Of a stretch of 64,000 nt of DNA, positions 8,520-17,988 are shown in pieces. The stretch comes from Bdellovibrionales bacterium (GTDB lineage: Bacteria > Bdellovibrionota > UBA1018), in contig JAEUWC010000024.1 in the NCBI GenBank assembly GCA_016786465.1, positions 62,001-126,000 of the forward strand, in the 5' to 3' direction. The notes below the pieces were generated by a model. It did no database searches. It was not told where the DNA came from and worked only from the letters and a program-made list of their open reading frames with translations. The translations under genes and the position numbers were made by a program. The first letter of the stretch is position 1, and every line of letters starts with the position of its first letter.

Positions 8520-11500
8520 TTACGGATCAATTCGATTGATCCGGTAGTTAGAATAATCGCCCGTGTAAACGGCGGTCGAAGTCGTTGTGATCATCGCTGG
8601 ATTATTGAATGCGCCGTTGCCGTTACTGGTTCCGGACGTTCCGCCCGTACACCAAGTTGGGGTCACGGTTCCCGACTGCGCGCCTGCGCAGCCTGCACCA
8701 CCGCCCGTAGGCGATGTGACAATGCTGCCTTGCCAGCCCAAGAAATTTCCATAAAGGCCGGGTGCAAATCGGTACTTCGAAACGCGATGGTTCGTCGTGT
8801 CGGCCACATAGAAATAGCCGCCCGTGCTGTCAAAGGCGACGCCTTGGGGCGTGTTCAAGACGCCATCAAAGCTAGTCGCGCCGACGCTGGACTGCGAAGT
8901 CCCGCCTGAACAGAAGGATCCCGTGAAAAGGCCAGCGCCAGCAGTACAGCCGCCGCCGGTGGCGTTGATTCGGCCAATCCAGCCCTGGAACGCGCCGCTG
9001 GAATTGTACCAGCTGACGCGGTGAAGGGTGGTGTCCGTCACCAATAGGTTTCCGCTTGAATCGACCGCAATTCCGTACGGCGTGGTCATTGAACCATCGC
9101 CAGCGGTTCCGGTTTGGGTCGTGGTTGAACCCGTGCCCGTACACCATGCGCCGGTAAAGTTTCCGCTTCCCGCAGCCGCGCAGCTTGCTCCTGTGGTGAC
9201 GTTCAGGCGACCGATGAATGCCGAAAAAGCCCCAGTCGAACGGTTGAAGCGGTAGACGCGACCGTTGGTGGTATCGGTGACATAAAGGTAAGTTCCGCCT
9301 GGGTCGACGGCGATTCCGCGTGGGCCCGTCATGCGGCCCGATGGTGTCGTGAAAGCACCCGTCGTCGAAGTCGGAGCGCCACCCGAACACCATCCGGAAG
9401 TCACGCCAGTTGCCGAGCAGGTCCCACCCGTTGTCTGAACGTTTCCAATCCAGCCGACAAAAGCACCTGTCGTTCCGTTGTATTGAGCAATCCGGTTATT
9501 CAACGTATCCGCCACGTACAAATAAGGTGTTCCGGCTGAAGTATACAGGGCAATGCCGGTCGGAGTGTTCATCCCGCCGCCTCCGCTTGACGCCAAGGCT
9601 TGAGCAGTTCCGCCCGTGCACCATCCGGGTGTAAAGTTTCCAGCCGTCGTAGTCGAACAGCCCGCAGCGCCACCAGTGGGTTGCGCATTCACGTTTCCGA
9701 TCCAACCCAAGTACGCGCCGGTTGATACGTCGAATTTTTGGATTCGGTGATTGGTCGTATCGGTGACCCACATATAGGTTCCATCCGTGACCATTTGGGC
9801 GGGGTTTCCAAACACTCCGTCACCATTACCCGTAATCGGAACGCCGTTTGCGATCCAGGTTGGCGAAACGTTTCGAACAGCGCCCAGCGAACCGTTAGGC
9901 TGACCTGTGCTTAGGAAATAGCGGTTAATTCGGCCGTTGCTATCGTCAGAAACGTACAAATAGACGCGACCTGTATCCATCGAAAGCTGAGCCGCGCGCC
10001 CCAATTGCCCGATTCCGGTACCCGATTGTGACATTCCGCCTGTGCACCATCCCGGCGTCATTGTCCCAACCGCTGCAGTCGTGCAACCTGCATCGCCGCC
10101 GGTCGGTGTCGTACCGACAAATCCAATCCAACCCGTGAATGCGCCGGTGGTCAGATTAAATCTTTCGATTCGAGCATTCGTGTAGTCGCCGATGAAAAGA
10201 TTGTTTCCGATGCTGTCGGCCAAAACGCCTCGGGAAGCGCCACTGATAAAGCCGTCGCCGTTACCCGTTTGTGAAGTCCCGCCGGTGCACCATCCGCCGG
10301 TAAAGTTTCCGCTGCCCGCCGCCGAACAGCTTGCGCCCGTCACTGAATTCAAGCGACCGATCCATCCTGCAAAAGCGCCAGTTGCAAGTTCGTAGCGGCC
10401 GACTTTGAAACCATTGGTCTCCATTTCGTAAAGGTAGGTCGACGTTCCGTCGATTGAAAGGCCGCGCGGAGAATTCATCGTTCCGTCGCCGTTCATCGAA
10501 CTGGTGGTGTCGGCAGTGCCGCCCGTGCACCAAGAAGGGGTAGGCGAACCTACGACTGCAGTACCGCTTTGACAGCTGGTGGGCAGGGTGGCCACGCGAC
10601 CAATCCAACCCAAGAACGCGCCCGTGGTGGCATTGAATTTTTGAATGCGGTTGTTGTCGCGGTCAGCGGCGTACAAAATGTTGGTCGCAGGGTCTACGCG
10701 AACGGCCCGCGCGCCCGCAAACATTCCGTCACCTGTACCCGATTGTGAAGTGCCGCCTGTGCACCAGCCGCCGGTAAAGTTTCCGGTGCCAGCCGCCGCA
10801 CAGCTTGCGCCCGTGACCGAATTCAATCGACCAATCCAACCGATGTAAGCGCCGGTTGAAGCATTGAACTTATGGATACGGTGGCCGTTGACGTCAGCCA
10901 CATACAAGTAGCCGTTGGTGTCAGTCGTGGATTCGTTCGGGTTATTGAACATCGCATCGCCAGATCCCGCTTGTGAACTTCCACCCGTGCACCATCCTGG
11001 TGTCGCGGTTCCGTTTCCAGCCGTATCACATCCCGCTGCGCCGCCTGTGGGTGAAAGGTTTACAGCGCCGATCCAACCGATAAAGGTACCCGCTGTTGCA
11101 TCAAATTTCGCCACGCGATGTCCAGTGTTGTCGACCACGTACAAGTACCCGTCGGGCGACATATAGTTTGAAAGCGTGCTGGCTAGCATTCCGTCACCTG
11201 AACCCGTTGCTGGAAGTCCGGAATTGTACCAGGCGTTAGCGGACTGGGCTGCGCCACCTAGCCAAAGCATGGTCGAATACAAGTAAGCATTCGTCAGCGT
11301 GCCTGCCTGCGAATCCACGTTGGTGACGACGATGCTCTTCATTCCCGAAGTATTTGCGCCGCTGGTACAAGTCAGCTGCGTACCTGATACGACGTTAGGC
11401 GACGTGCAGGCCACCCCGCCGATGGTCACTGTTGCGCCAGGTTGAAAATAGTTTCCAGTGATCGTGATGGGCGTTCCACCGGCGGTGGATCCACCTTTGG

Positions 11501-14500
11501 GGAAAATCGACGACACGGAAGGCGGCAAGGCCGACACAGCAATGGTCAGGACCTTTGTCGTCGATCCGCCCGCGTTCGATGCGGTGACGGTGTAATTCGT
11601 GGATGATGATCCGACAACAGGGGTGCCGCTGATGATTCCGGTGGTGGCGTTGATCGAAAGGCCGCTAGGAAGGGACGGACTGATGGAATAACCCGTGACC
11701 GCGCCGCCGGTATAGCTGGGGATGTTGTTGATGATCGCAACGTTAATCGGATAGGTGATCGAAACGTTGGAATAATTCAAGTTCGCTGGCGGTTCTTCTA
11801 GGACCGTGATCGAAACGCCCACGGTCGTTGATCCACCGCTGTTGGTTGCAGTGACCGTATAGGTTGCTGTTGCCGTAATGGCCGTTGCCGTGCCCGTGAT
11901 CACGCCGGTGGTGGGGTGAATCGAAAGCCCTGTTGGAAGCGAAGGGCTGACCGAATAGCCCGTAACCGTGCCGCCGGAACTGGACGGAGTATTCGAAGCA
12001 ATTGCGATGTTCTTATTGTAGGTCGCTGGGTTGCTGGAATAGGTCAAGGTAGTTGGCGGAATATCGTTCACCGTGATCTGCACGCCGACGGTCGTGCTAC
12101 CGCCCGTGTTGGTTGCAGTCACCGTGTAAGTCGCATTAGCTGCGACAACCGTTGGAGTTCCTGTGATCACACCAGTCGAAGTGTTCAGACTCAGTCCTGT
12201 GGGCAATGGAGGACTGACGGAATAACTGACGATTGGGCCACCGCTAGCCGACGGATTGTTTGCGGTGATCGCGCTTCCCTTAGTGTAAGTTGCAGGGTTG
12301 GTTGAATACGTCAGACTAGAAGGTGGGATGTCGTTGACGGTAATGTTGACGGTTGCAGTGGAAGATCCGCCGGTGTTGGTTCCGGTGACCGTGTAAGTCG
12401 TCAATCCTTGGATCACCGTGGGTGTTCCAGAAATTCGGCCCGTTGAAGGGTTTAGGCTTAGGCCCGCAGAAAGTGCAGGGCTAATCGAATAGCTGACAAT
12501 CGTACCCCCGGTGTTGATCGGGTCATTGTTCGCAATCGCACTGCCGCGCGTGTAAGTCGGTGCGGTAAAATTGTAGCTCAATGCAGGCGCGACGTCGACG
12601 ACCGTCAAGGTGACTGTCGTGGTCGCTGATCCGCCGCTGTTGGTGGCAGTCACGGTGTAAGAAGCTGATGCGGTCACTGCGCTTGGGGTTCCTGAAATGG
12701 CACCCGTCGAAGTATTCAACAAAACGCCGGCAGGGAAAGATGGGCTAACTGAATAAGATGTCGGCGTACCACCGGTGTTGATCGGCAAGTTCGATGGGCT
12801 GATCGCAACCGTGCGAGTGTAAGTCGGTGATGCATCCGTATAGGTAAAGACGGGCGCAATGTCGTTGACGGTAATGACTAGGCCAACGTTTGCGGTACCC
12901 CCCGTGTTGGTCGCCGTAACTGTATAAGTGGCGGTACCTGCAACGACTGTCGGTGTACCCGTCACCGCGCCGGTCGTCGTGTTCAGTGAAAGGCCCGTGG
13001 GTAGCGCTGGGCTGACGCTGAAAGAAACGATGGTTCCGCCTGTGCTAGTCACGGTGTTCGCGGTGATGGCCGAACCTTTGACATAAATCGCGGGATTCAG
13101 CGAATAAGTGAAAGCCGGAGCCACATCATTAACCGTAATGACCAGCCCCACGTTGGTCGATCCGCCGGTGTTGGTTGCGGTCACCGTATAAGTCGCCATG
13201 CCCGTGATGGCTGAAGGCGTACCCGTAACGGTACCCGTAGAAGTGTTTAGGCTAAGCCCGGCAGGAAGTGCGGGGCTAACGCTAAAGGAAAGAATAGCGC
13301 CACCAGTGCTGGTGACGGTGTTGGCCGCAATCGCCGTTCCCAAAGTATACGTGGCGGGGTTGACGGCATAGCTAAACGCAGGCGCAGCGTCGTTCACAGT
13401 GATCGATAATCCAACGGTCGCGCTTCCACCGCTATTGGTTCCAGTGACCGTGTACGTGGCTGTGGGTGAAACAGCGGTGGGCGTTCCCGTGATCGTGCCG
13501 TTAGATGGATTCAGACTTAGGCCCGTTGGAAGGGGTGGGGTCACACTAAATGAAACAATCGTTCCACCTGTGCTGTTGACCGTATTCGCAGTGATTGCCG
13601 AACCTTTGGTATAAGTCGCAGGATTGACCAAGTAACTAAACGCAGGCGTGACGTCGTTTACGGCAATGGTGACGTTCGTGGTGGTTGATCCACCCGCCGT
13701 ATTCAAGGTGACTGTATAGCTGGCTGAAGCCGTGATTGCAGTGGGCGTACCCGAAATTCGTCCAGTCGAAGTATTTAGACTTAAGCCCGTTGGAAGCGAT
13801 GGGCTGACAGAATAGCTGATCGGCGTACCGCCCGTGTTCACCGGGTCGTTATTCGGAATCGCTGAATTGATCGTGTAGATTCCAGGGTTGGTCGGATAAT
13901 AAAAGCTTCCAGGAATATCGTTGATAGTGATGTTCACCGCAACGTTTGCGGATCCGCCCGTATTCGTGGCCGTGACTGTATAGTTTGCGGCCGCCGTCAC
14001 GGTGGTGGGCGTTCCGCTGATCACGCCCGTGGATGTGTTTAGCGAAAGTCCTGCCGGTAAAGCAGGGCTGACCGAATACGATACGACTGAACCACCGGTG
14101 TTGATCGGGCTGTTGTTGGTGATTGCTGAATCTTTCACATAAACGGCTGGATTGGTCGTGTAGCTGAAAACCGGTGGTTGATCATTGACCGTGATATTCA
14201 CGGTCGCCGTTGCGCTGCCCCCTGAATTCGTTGCCGTGACAGTATAGTTCGCAGTGGGCGCAACTGCAGTGGGTGTCCCGCTGATCACGCCGGTAGAAGT
14301 GTTCAGGGACAGGCCCGAAGGCAGCAAAGGGCTAACCGAATAACTGATGACCGTTCCACCAGTGTTGATCGGGTTGTTTGCAGAAATCGCAACCCCGACC
14401 GTGTAGGTGACCGGGGTCGAAGTGTACGTGAATGCCGGAGCCTGGTCATTGACCGTGATGACTAGTCCCACGCTACCCGTGCCACCACTGTTGGTTCCAG

Positions 14501-15602
14501 TGACCGTATAAGTCGCCGTGGGTGAAACGGCTGTGGGCGTTCCAGTGATCTGTCCGGTGACCACGTTTAAACTTAGACCCGCAGGAAGCGAAGGCGAAAC
14601 ACTAAACGAACTGATCGCGCCACCGGTGCTGATGACGTTGTTGGCCGTGATGGCGGTGCCCCGAGTGTAAGTCACGGGGTTCGTCGTATAGTTGAATGCA
14701 GGTGGAGCATCAAAGACCGTGATGGTCAGAATGCGGTTAGCTGATCCCCCAGAATTGGTCGCCGTGACGGTGTAGTTCGCGGTGGCTGTGATTGCTGTCG
14801 GCGTTCCACTGACAATGCCGGTGCCGGTGTCTAGGCTTAGTCCGGTGGGAAGGGAAGGACTGACTGAATAGCTTGTGGGCGTGCCCCCAGTATTGATCGG
14901 AACATCCGGCGTGATCGCAACAGTCCGCTGCGCGTTCAAAGGATTGGTCGTGTAAGTGAATGCCGGCGGAATGTCATTCACTTGAATGTTTTGCGTGAAC
15001 GTCGTTGATCCACCGGTATTGGTCGCAGTGATCACGTAGGCCGTCAAAGCCGAAATCGCTGTTGGTGTGCCGCTGATCACACCGGTTGATGAAGACAGCG
15101 CAAGCCCCGCAGGAAGCGCAGGGCTGACGGAATAACTGACGACGGCACCGCCTGTGGATGACGGAGAGCTTGGCGTCATGGCCTGGTTAATCGTCAAAAT
15201 CAGTGGATCCGTGTAAGTCAGGTTCGCTGGCGGTTGATCGTTGACCGTAATGTTGATCGTTGCGGATTCCGTAACACCGTTCAAAAGTACGTTGATGGTG
15301 TAACTGGCGCTTGCTGAAATCACAGTGGGAGTTCCACTGATGACTCCGGTCGTAGAGTTCAACGTTAGGCCTGTTGGCAAAGTCCCCGATGCGACCGTCC
15401 AAGTCATTCCCGGGTCCAATGTGATCACCGGTGTCGCGCCCGAAGAATAGATTCCGCGGGTGAAAACGATGGGGTCGATGTCGTAAACGAAGTCAGACGG
15501 GGTCGAAAGCTTGATCGCCTCTTGGGGGTTGATCAAGTAGGGGCGGGTGCACGAGCTGGCTAGCGCCAGGACGCCTGCGATCCACAAAATAGGAGTCTTC
15601 AT
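8520..15602 (-). CDS. Giant lipoprotein with Ig-like, IPT/TIG and NHL-type repeats
   Basis: I start it at 15602, where GGAGG lies 5 bases upstream and the protein begins with a lipoprotein signal (MKTPILWIAGVLALASSC, Cys18); an upstream in-frame start would add 8 residues. The 2360-residue product has three parts. Residues about 40-1360 hold 15 tandem putative-Ig (He_PIG-like) repeats of about 88 residues, each with a variant of LPxGLSLNxxTGxISGTPTA and TYTVTATNxGGS. Residues about 1360-1445 form an IPT/TIG domain (FPKGGSTAGGTPITITG). The remainder has about 11 NHL-like beta-propeller repeats (YLYVADxxxHRIxKFxxxTGAxxGWIG), most followed by a paired-cysteine insert ending in GxWCTGG. It is probably a long surface fibre carrying a propeller head, used for adhesion or recognition; the ligand is unknown. 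Confidence 0.9.
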   Translation of the reverse strand: MKTPILWIAGVLALASSCTRPYLINPQEAIKLSTPSDFVYDIDPIVFTRGIYSSGATPVITLDPGMTWTVASGTLPTGLTLNSTTGVISGTPTVISASASYTINVLLNGVTESATINITVNDQPPANLTYTDPLILTINQAMTPSSPSSTGGAVVSYSVSPALPAGLALSSSTGVISGTPTAISALTAYVITATNTGGSTTFTQNIQVNDIPPAFTYTTNPLNAQRTVAITPDVPINTGGTPTSYSVSPSLPTGLSLDTGTGIVSGTPTAITATANYTVTATNSGGSANRILTITVFDAPPAFNYTTNPVTYTRGTAITANNVISTGGAISSFSVSPSLPAGLSLNVVTGQITGTPTAVSPTATYTVTGTNSGGTGSVGLVITVNDQAPAFTYTSTPVTYTVGVAISANNPINTGGTVISYSVSPLLPSGLSLNTSTGVISGTPTAVAPTANYTVTATNSGGSATATVNITVNDQPPVFSYTTNPAVYVKDSAITNNSPINTGGSVVSYSVSPALPAGLSLNTSTGVISGTPTTVTAAANYTVTATNTGGSANVAVNITINDIPGSFYYPTNPGIYTINSAIPNNDPVNTGGTPISYSVSPSLPTGLSLNTSTGRISGTPTAITASASYTVTLNTAGGSTTTNVTIAVNDVTPAFSYLVNPATYTKGSAITANTVNSTGGTIVSFSVTPPLPTGLSLNPSNGTITGTPTAVSPTATYTVTGTNSGGSATVGLSITVNDAAPAFSYAVNPATYTLGTAIAANTVTSTGGAILSFSVSPALPAGLSLNTSTGTVTGTPSAITGMATYTVTATNTGGSTNVGLVITVNDVAPAFTYSLNPAIYVKGSAITANTVTSTGGTIVSFSVSPALPTGLSLNTTTGAVTGTPTVVAGTATYTVTATNTGGTANVGLVITVNDIAPVFTYTDASPTYTRTVAISPSNLPINTGGTPTSYSVSPSFPAGVLLNTSTGAISGTPSAVTASASYTVTATNSGGSATTTVTLTVVDVAPALSYNFTAPTYTRGSAIANNDPINTGGTIVSYSISPALSAGLSLNPSTGRISGTPTVIQGLTTYTVTGTNTGGSSTATVNITVNDIPPSSLTYSTNPATYTKGSAITANNPSASGGPIVSYSVSPPLPTGLSLNTSTGVITGTPTVVAANATYTVTATNTGGSTTVGVQITVNDIPPTTLTYSSNPATYNKNIAIASNTPSSSGGTVTGYSVSPSLPTGLSIHPTTGVITGTATAITATATYTVTATNSGGSTTVGVSITVLEEPPANLNYSNVSITYPINVAIINNIPSYTGGAVTGYSISPSLPSGLSINATTGIISGTPVVGSSSTNYTVTASNAGGSTTKVLTIAVSALPPSVSSIFPKGGSTAGGTPITITGNYFQPGATVTIGGVACTSPNVVSGTQLTCTSGANTSGMKSIVVTNVDSQAGTLTNAYLYSTMLWLGGAAQSANAWYNSGLPATGSGDGMLASTLSNYMSPDGYLYVVDNTGHRVAKFDATAGTFIGWIGAVNLSPTGGAAGCDTAGNGTATPGWCTGGSSQAGSGDAMFNNPNESTTDTNGYLYVADVNGHRIHKFNASTGAYIGWIGRLNSVTGASCAAAGTGNFTGGWCTGGTSQSGTGDGMFAGARAVRVDPATNILYAADRDNNRIQKFNATTGAFLGWIGRVATLPTSCQSGTAVVGSPTPSWCTGGTADTTSSMNGDGTMNSPRGLSIDGTSTYLYEMETNGFKVGRYELATGAFAGWIGRLNSVTGASCSAAGSGNFTGGWCTGGTSQTGNGDGFISGASRGVLADSIGNNLFIGDYTNARIERFNLTTGAFTGWIGFVGTTPTGGDAGCTTAAVGTMTPGWCTGGMSQSGTGIGQLGRAAQLSMDTGRVYLYVSDDSNGRINRYFLSTGQPNGSLGAVRNVSPTWIANGVPITGNGDGVFGNPAQMVTDGTYMWVTDTTNHRIQKFDVSTGAYLGWIGNVNAQPTGGAAGCSTTTAGNFTPGWCTGGTAQALASSGGGGMNTPTGIALYTSAGTPYLYVADTLNNRIAQYNGTTGAFVGWIGNVQTTGGTCSATGVTSGWCSGGAPTSTTGAFTTPSGRMTGPRGIAVDPGGTYLYVTDTTNGRVYRFNRSTGAFSAFIGRLNVTTGASCAAAGSGNFTGAWCTGTGSTTTQTGTAGDGSMTTPYGIAVDSSGNLLVTDTTLHRVSWYNSSGAFQGWIGRINATGGGCTAGAGLFTGSFCSGGTSQSSVGATSFDGVLNTPQGVAFDSTGGYFYVADTTNHRVSKYRFAPGLYGNFLGWQGSIVTSPTGGGAGCAGAQSGTVTPTWCTGGTSGTSNGNGAFNNPAMITTTSTAVYTGDYSNYRINRIDP
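8523..8543. terminator. 9-bp perfect hairpin between convergent genes
   Basis: CGGATCAAT and ATTGATCCG flank a TCG loop, overlapping the last codons of the giant lipoprotein gene and lying just past the S41 gene stop. It has no U-run on either side, so factor-independent termination is uncertain. It may instead protect 3' ends. Confidence 0.4.
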
Positions 15603-15684
15603 CCGCCCTCCAAAAGTTAACCCCAACTTTTAGTTTACCCCTTATTTTCGGCAGTTTCCGGGCATTTATGAAATTGTTAAGGCC

Positions 15685-15704
15685 AAATGACGGAAGCGTC
15701 ATTT
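15685..15704. terminator. Hairpin with T-run downstream of acyltransferase gene
   Basis: An 8-bp stem (AAATGACG/CGTCATTT) with a 4-base loop lies between the acyltransferase stop and the giant lipoprotein start. Five T follow on the + strand and three on the - strand. It could separate the two leftward genes. A weaker second stem is at 15714-15737. Confidence 0.4.
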
Positions 15705-15713
15705 TTGACCAAA

Positions 15714-15737
15714 AACTAGACAAAAAAGTGCCTAGTT
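15714..15737 (-). terminator. Candidate terminator for the acyltransferase gene
   Basis: On the leftward strand AACTAG and CTAGTT form a 6-bp stem with a T-rich loop, followed by a run of T. It starts 11 bases after the acyltransferase stop, the right place for an intrinsic terminator, but the stem is short and AT-rich. Confidence 0.35.
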
Positions 15738-15747
15738 CTTAGTCAAT

Positions 15748-16566
15748 TCAAGCGAATTCCTTGAGTTTCGAATCGATCAGCGAAACCGTTTTCTTGTAAA
15801 CTTCGTCCTCGGAAAGTTCGGATACATCAAAAGGCTTCATGAAAAAGATTCGGACTTTGGCGGGAAAAATCGGATTCAATGGGGTCAAAAGCAAAATCGC
15901 GATCGTTGCAGATGCGCTGAAACTAGGATGGATCTGCCCCCAAGTTTGCCAAAGAAATACGGTGATCCAAAAAATCTGGCTCACGGTGATAGGAAACCAC
16001 TTCAGGCCGAACGCCCTTTCTAGAAAAAGGAATTTGGACAACCAGCGACTTCGAAAAAGGACCGGGTTGATTCCATGACTGCCGACAACGGCAATCGGAA
16101 GGACGCGCTTTTTTGCCCCTTGGGCGATCTTGACCCATCCACGTCTTCCTGAAAATTCGACGTGGTGCCGATCTTTGTAGGGGCGGCAGACTTCAGAATT
16201 TCCTCCGGGAAAAATAATCAAGGGAAACCCCGATTCCAAAACTTTCTTCGCCGACGCATATTCGGCCGGAACCGTTCCAAGCTTTTTGACCAAGGTCGCC
16301 AGGCCTGGTGTTCGAAACGCAAAGCGATGTCCAAGCCCATAGACGGGGTGGTCAAACTTAAACCTAAAGCGCTTTTCCCACGCATAGGCCAATGCGAAAA
16401 TTTCGACCGGGGCACCGATGTTGTGGTTTGAAATCAATACGACGGGGCCTTCAGGTATGTTTTCTAGCCCGTGAATTTCAACCCTCCAGATGGCTCTCAG
16501 AATCGGAAAAATGCCGACGATTGCTTGGATCCATTTAGGGTCTCGGTGATGAAGTTCTGCGGCCAT
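15748..16566 (-). CDS. PlsC-like lysophospholipid acyltransferase-family protein
   Basis: A 272-residue protein with an AAGGG ribosome site 6 bases before the ATG. It has the general shape of the glycerol-phosphate acyltransferase family: IPEGPVVLISNHNIGAPVEI near residue 45 and the acceptor-pocket segment PLIIFPGGNSEVCRPYKDRHH near residue 120. The usual NHxxxxD catalytic box is altered: the His is kept in SNHNIGAPVE but no Asp follows four residues later, the acidic residue being a Glu further on. Such variants occur in diacylglycerol/wax-ester-type relatives. It probably acts at the inner membrane on a lipid acceptor that cannot be named. It is divergent from the histidine kinase gene. Confidence 0.75.
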   Translation of the reverse strand: MAAELHHRDPKWIQAIVGIFPILRAIWRVEIHGLENIPEGPVVLISNHNIGAPVEIFALAYAWEKRFRFKFDHPVYGLGHRFAFRTPGLATLVKKLGTVPAEYASAKKVLESGFPLIIFPGGNSEVCRPYKDRHHVEFSGRRGWVKIAQGAKKRVLPIAVVGSHGINPVLFRSRWLSKFLFLERAFGLKWFPITVSQIFWITVFLWQTWGQIHPSFSASATIAILLLTPLNPIFPAKVRIFFMKPFDVSELSEDEVYKKTVSLIDSKLKEFA

Positions 16567-16609
16567 GAATCCCTTTCGCGAAAACCGATCTTACGATAGG
16601 GTTTTTCCC

Positions 16610-17746
16610 ATGTCGAATCCAAGCCCTAGGAACTTACAGAAGCAGGTTGAAGACTTACAAATGGCGCTGGATCAGTCTTCGATCGTCGCGTTTACCGACG
16701 CTCGGGGCGTCATTACCTATGTGAACGACCGCTTTTGTGAAATTTCAAAGTATTCGCGCGAAGAACTTTTGGGAAAGACACACCAGCTGATCAATTCTGG
16801 CCATCATCCGCGTTCATTTTTTTCGGACCTTTGGAAGACGATTTCGTCGGGAAGGGTTTGGAAAGGCGAAGTCAAGAACCGTGCAAAGGATGGATCCGAA
16901 TATTGGGTTTTGACCACGATCGTGCCGTTCAGGGGTTCGGATGGCTTGCCTGAAAGATACGTGGCGATTCGTACGGACATCACGTCGTTTAAAAAAGATC
17001 AAGAACAAGCCGAAAACCAAAGAGCCGCCCTAGTGCATGCGGAAAAAATGGCAAGCCTGGGCGAATTGGCTGCAGGGATTGGGCACGAACTGGGAAACCC
17101 TTTGGCAGCGCTTCGCGGACGGGTTGAATTGGTCGAAAATCAAATTCGTTCTGGAAAAGTCGGAGTATCTGAAGTCTTAAAAACGACGGAAATTCTAAAG
17201 AATTTGGCGGATCGAATGGCAGCGATCATCCGAGGAATGAAGGCCCTTTCTCGAGATGGAACCGGGGACCCATTTCAGTCGGCACCGCTGGGTCGAATCC
17301 TGAAAGACGTTTTGGAATTTGCGTCCGAACCCTTGAAGCGAAACGGAATCGAAGTTCGGCGTGGACTGATCGACGAATCCATTCAGATTCGGTGTCAGGA
17401 AACCCAGATCAGCCAGGTCTTTGTCAACCTGATCAACAACGCTCGAGACGCGGCTTTAGAACAGCCTGAAGGCAAGCGCTGGATTCAGGTTGACGTAAAA
17501 GACCTGGGGAATCGGGTCGAAATTTCAGTCACAGACAGCGGAAAAGGGATTCGACCCGAAATCCGCGAACGGATCATGGTCCCATTCTTCACCACGAAGC
17601 CTGCGGGTAAAGGGTCAGGCCTGGGACTGAGCGTATCGACAGCGATTATTGAAAATCACGGTGGGCGGCTGCTTTTGGATTTGGAATCGCCCCAGACTCG
17701 GTTCGTGTTTTCGCTTCCCAAACAGGAAGCGTTGCCAGGTAACTGA
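16610..17746 (+). CDS. Soluble PAS-domain sensor histidine kinase
   Basis: Taking the ATG at 16610 (AGGG 8-10 bases upstream; the alternative ATG at 16565 overlaps the divergent gene's start) gives 378 residues. A PAS domain (about 15-130, FTDARGVITYVNDRFCEISKYSREELLGKTH) is followed by the HisKA helix with the phospho-acceptor in AAGIGHELGNPLAALRG. Next comes an HATPase domain with N-box NLINNARDAA, G1 DSGKGI and G2 GKGSGLGLSVS. There are no membrane segments, so it senses a cytoplasmic signal such as redox or a ligand in the PAS pocket. The NtrC-type regulator at 17989-19398 on the other strand is the obvious candidate partner, since no other response regulator is in the window. Confidence 0.93.
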   Translation: MSNPSPRNLQKQVEDLQMALDQSSIVAFTDARGVITYVNDRFCEISKYSREELLGKTHQLINSGHHPRSFFSDLWKTISSGRVWKGEVKNRAKDGSEYWVLTTIVPFRGSDGLPERYVAIRTDITSFKKDQEQAENQRAALVHAEKMASLGELAAGIGHELGNPLAALRGRVELVENQIRSGKVGVSEVLKTTEILKNLADRMAAIIRGMKALSRDGTGDPFQSAPLGRILKDVLEFASEPLKRNGIEVRRGLIDESIQIRCQETQISQVFVNLINNARDAALEQPEGKRWIQVDVKDLGNRVEISVTDSGKGIRPEIRERIMVPFFTTKPAGKGSGLGLSVSTAIIENHGGRLLLDLESPQTRFVFSLPKQEALPGN

Positions 17747-17870
17747 CTGCAGCGGTCATCATCAATACGATGCCCAAGCCTGCCATTCCATTTTGCTGGC
17801 TTAGCGCCCAAATAAAGAATCCGACGCTACCGACGGCCTGTACAGCGACAAACGGTTTAAGAATATTCAT
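17646..17870 (-). CDS. Small two-helix membrane protein, unknown
   Basis: A 74-residue protein starting at the ATG at 17870, which has GGAG 7 bases upstream. It has two hydrophobic stretches (about residues 5-24 and 29-47) and a polar Arg/Thr-rich tail. The last 101 bases are antisense to the 3' end of the histidine kinase gene. It follows the regulator gene by 118 bases on the same strand. The good ribosome site and membrane-like composition favour a real gene, but the overlap means the tail could be partly a shadow of the kinase frame. Confidence 0.5.
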   Translation of the reverse strand: MNILKPFVAVQAVGSVGFFIWALSQQNGMAGLGIVLMMTAAVSYLATLPVWEAKTRTESGAIPNPKAAAHRDFQ

Positions 17871-17988
17871 GGGTTTCTCCTTGAAGCCATGAATTGCAGG
17901 CACTGTGCCGGGTGCGTAGATGGGTTAATTTGCGTATTAAGCCAAGAAAGCGTTTCTAGCGGGACTATTTGTCGTTTTTGCGGGGCGC

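Noticed and set aside
11916-12305. Rightward open frame inside the giant lipoprotein gene
   Set aside because: It is a shadow of the repetitive leftward gene, with Arg/Cys/Ser-rich low-likelihood composition and no ribosome site.
11515-15480. CRISPR array or DGR template/variable repeats
   Set aside because: The repeats are coding, about 265 bases each, diverged, and encode Ig-like domains. No spacers, adenine-specific mutation pattern or Cas genes are present, and the RT lacks the DGR motif.
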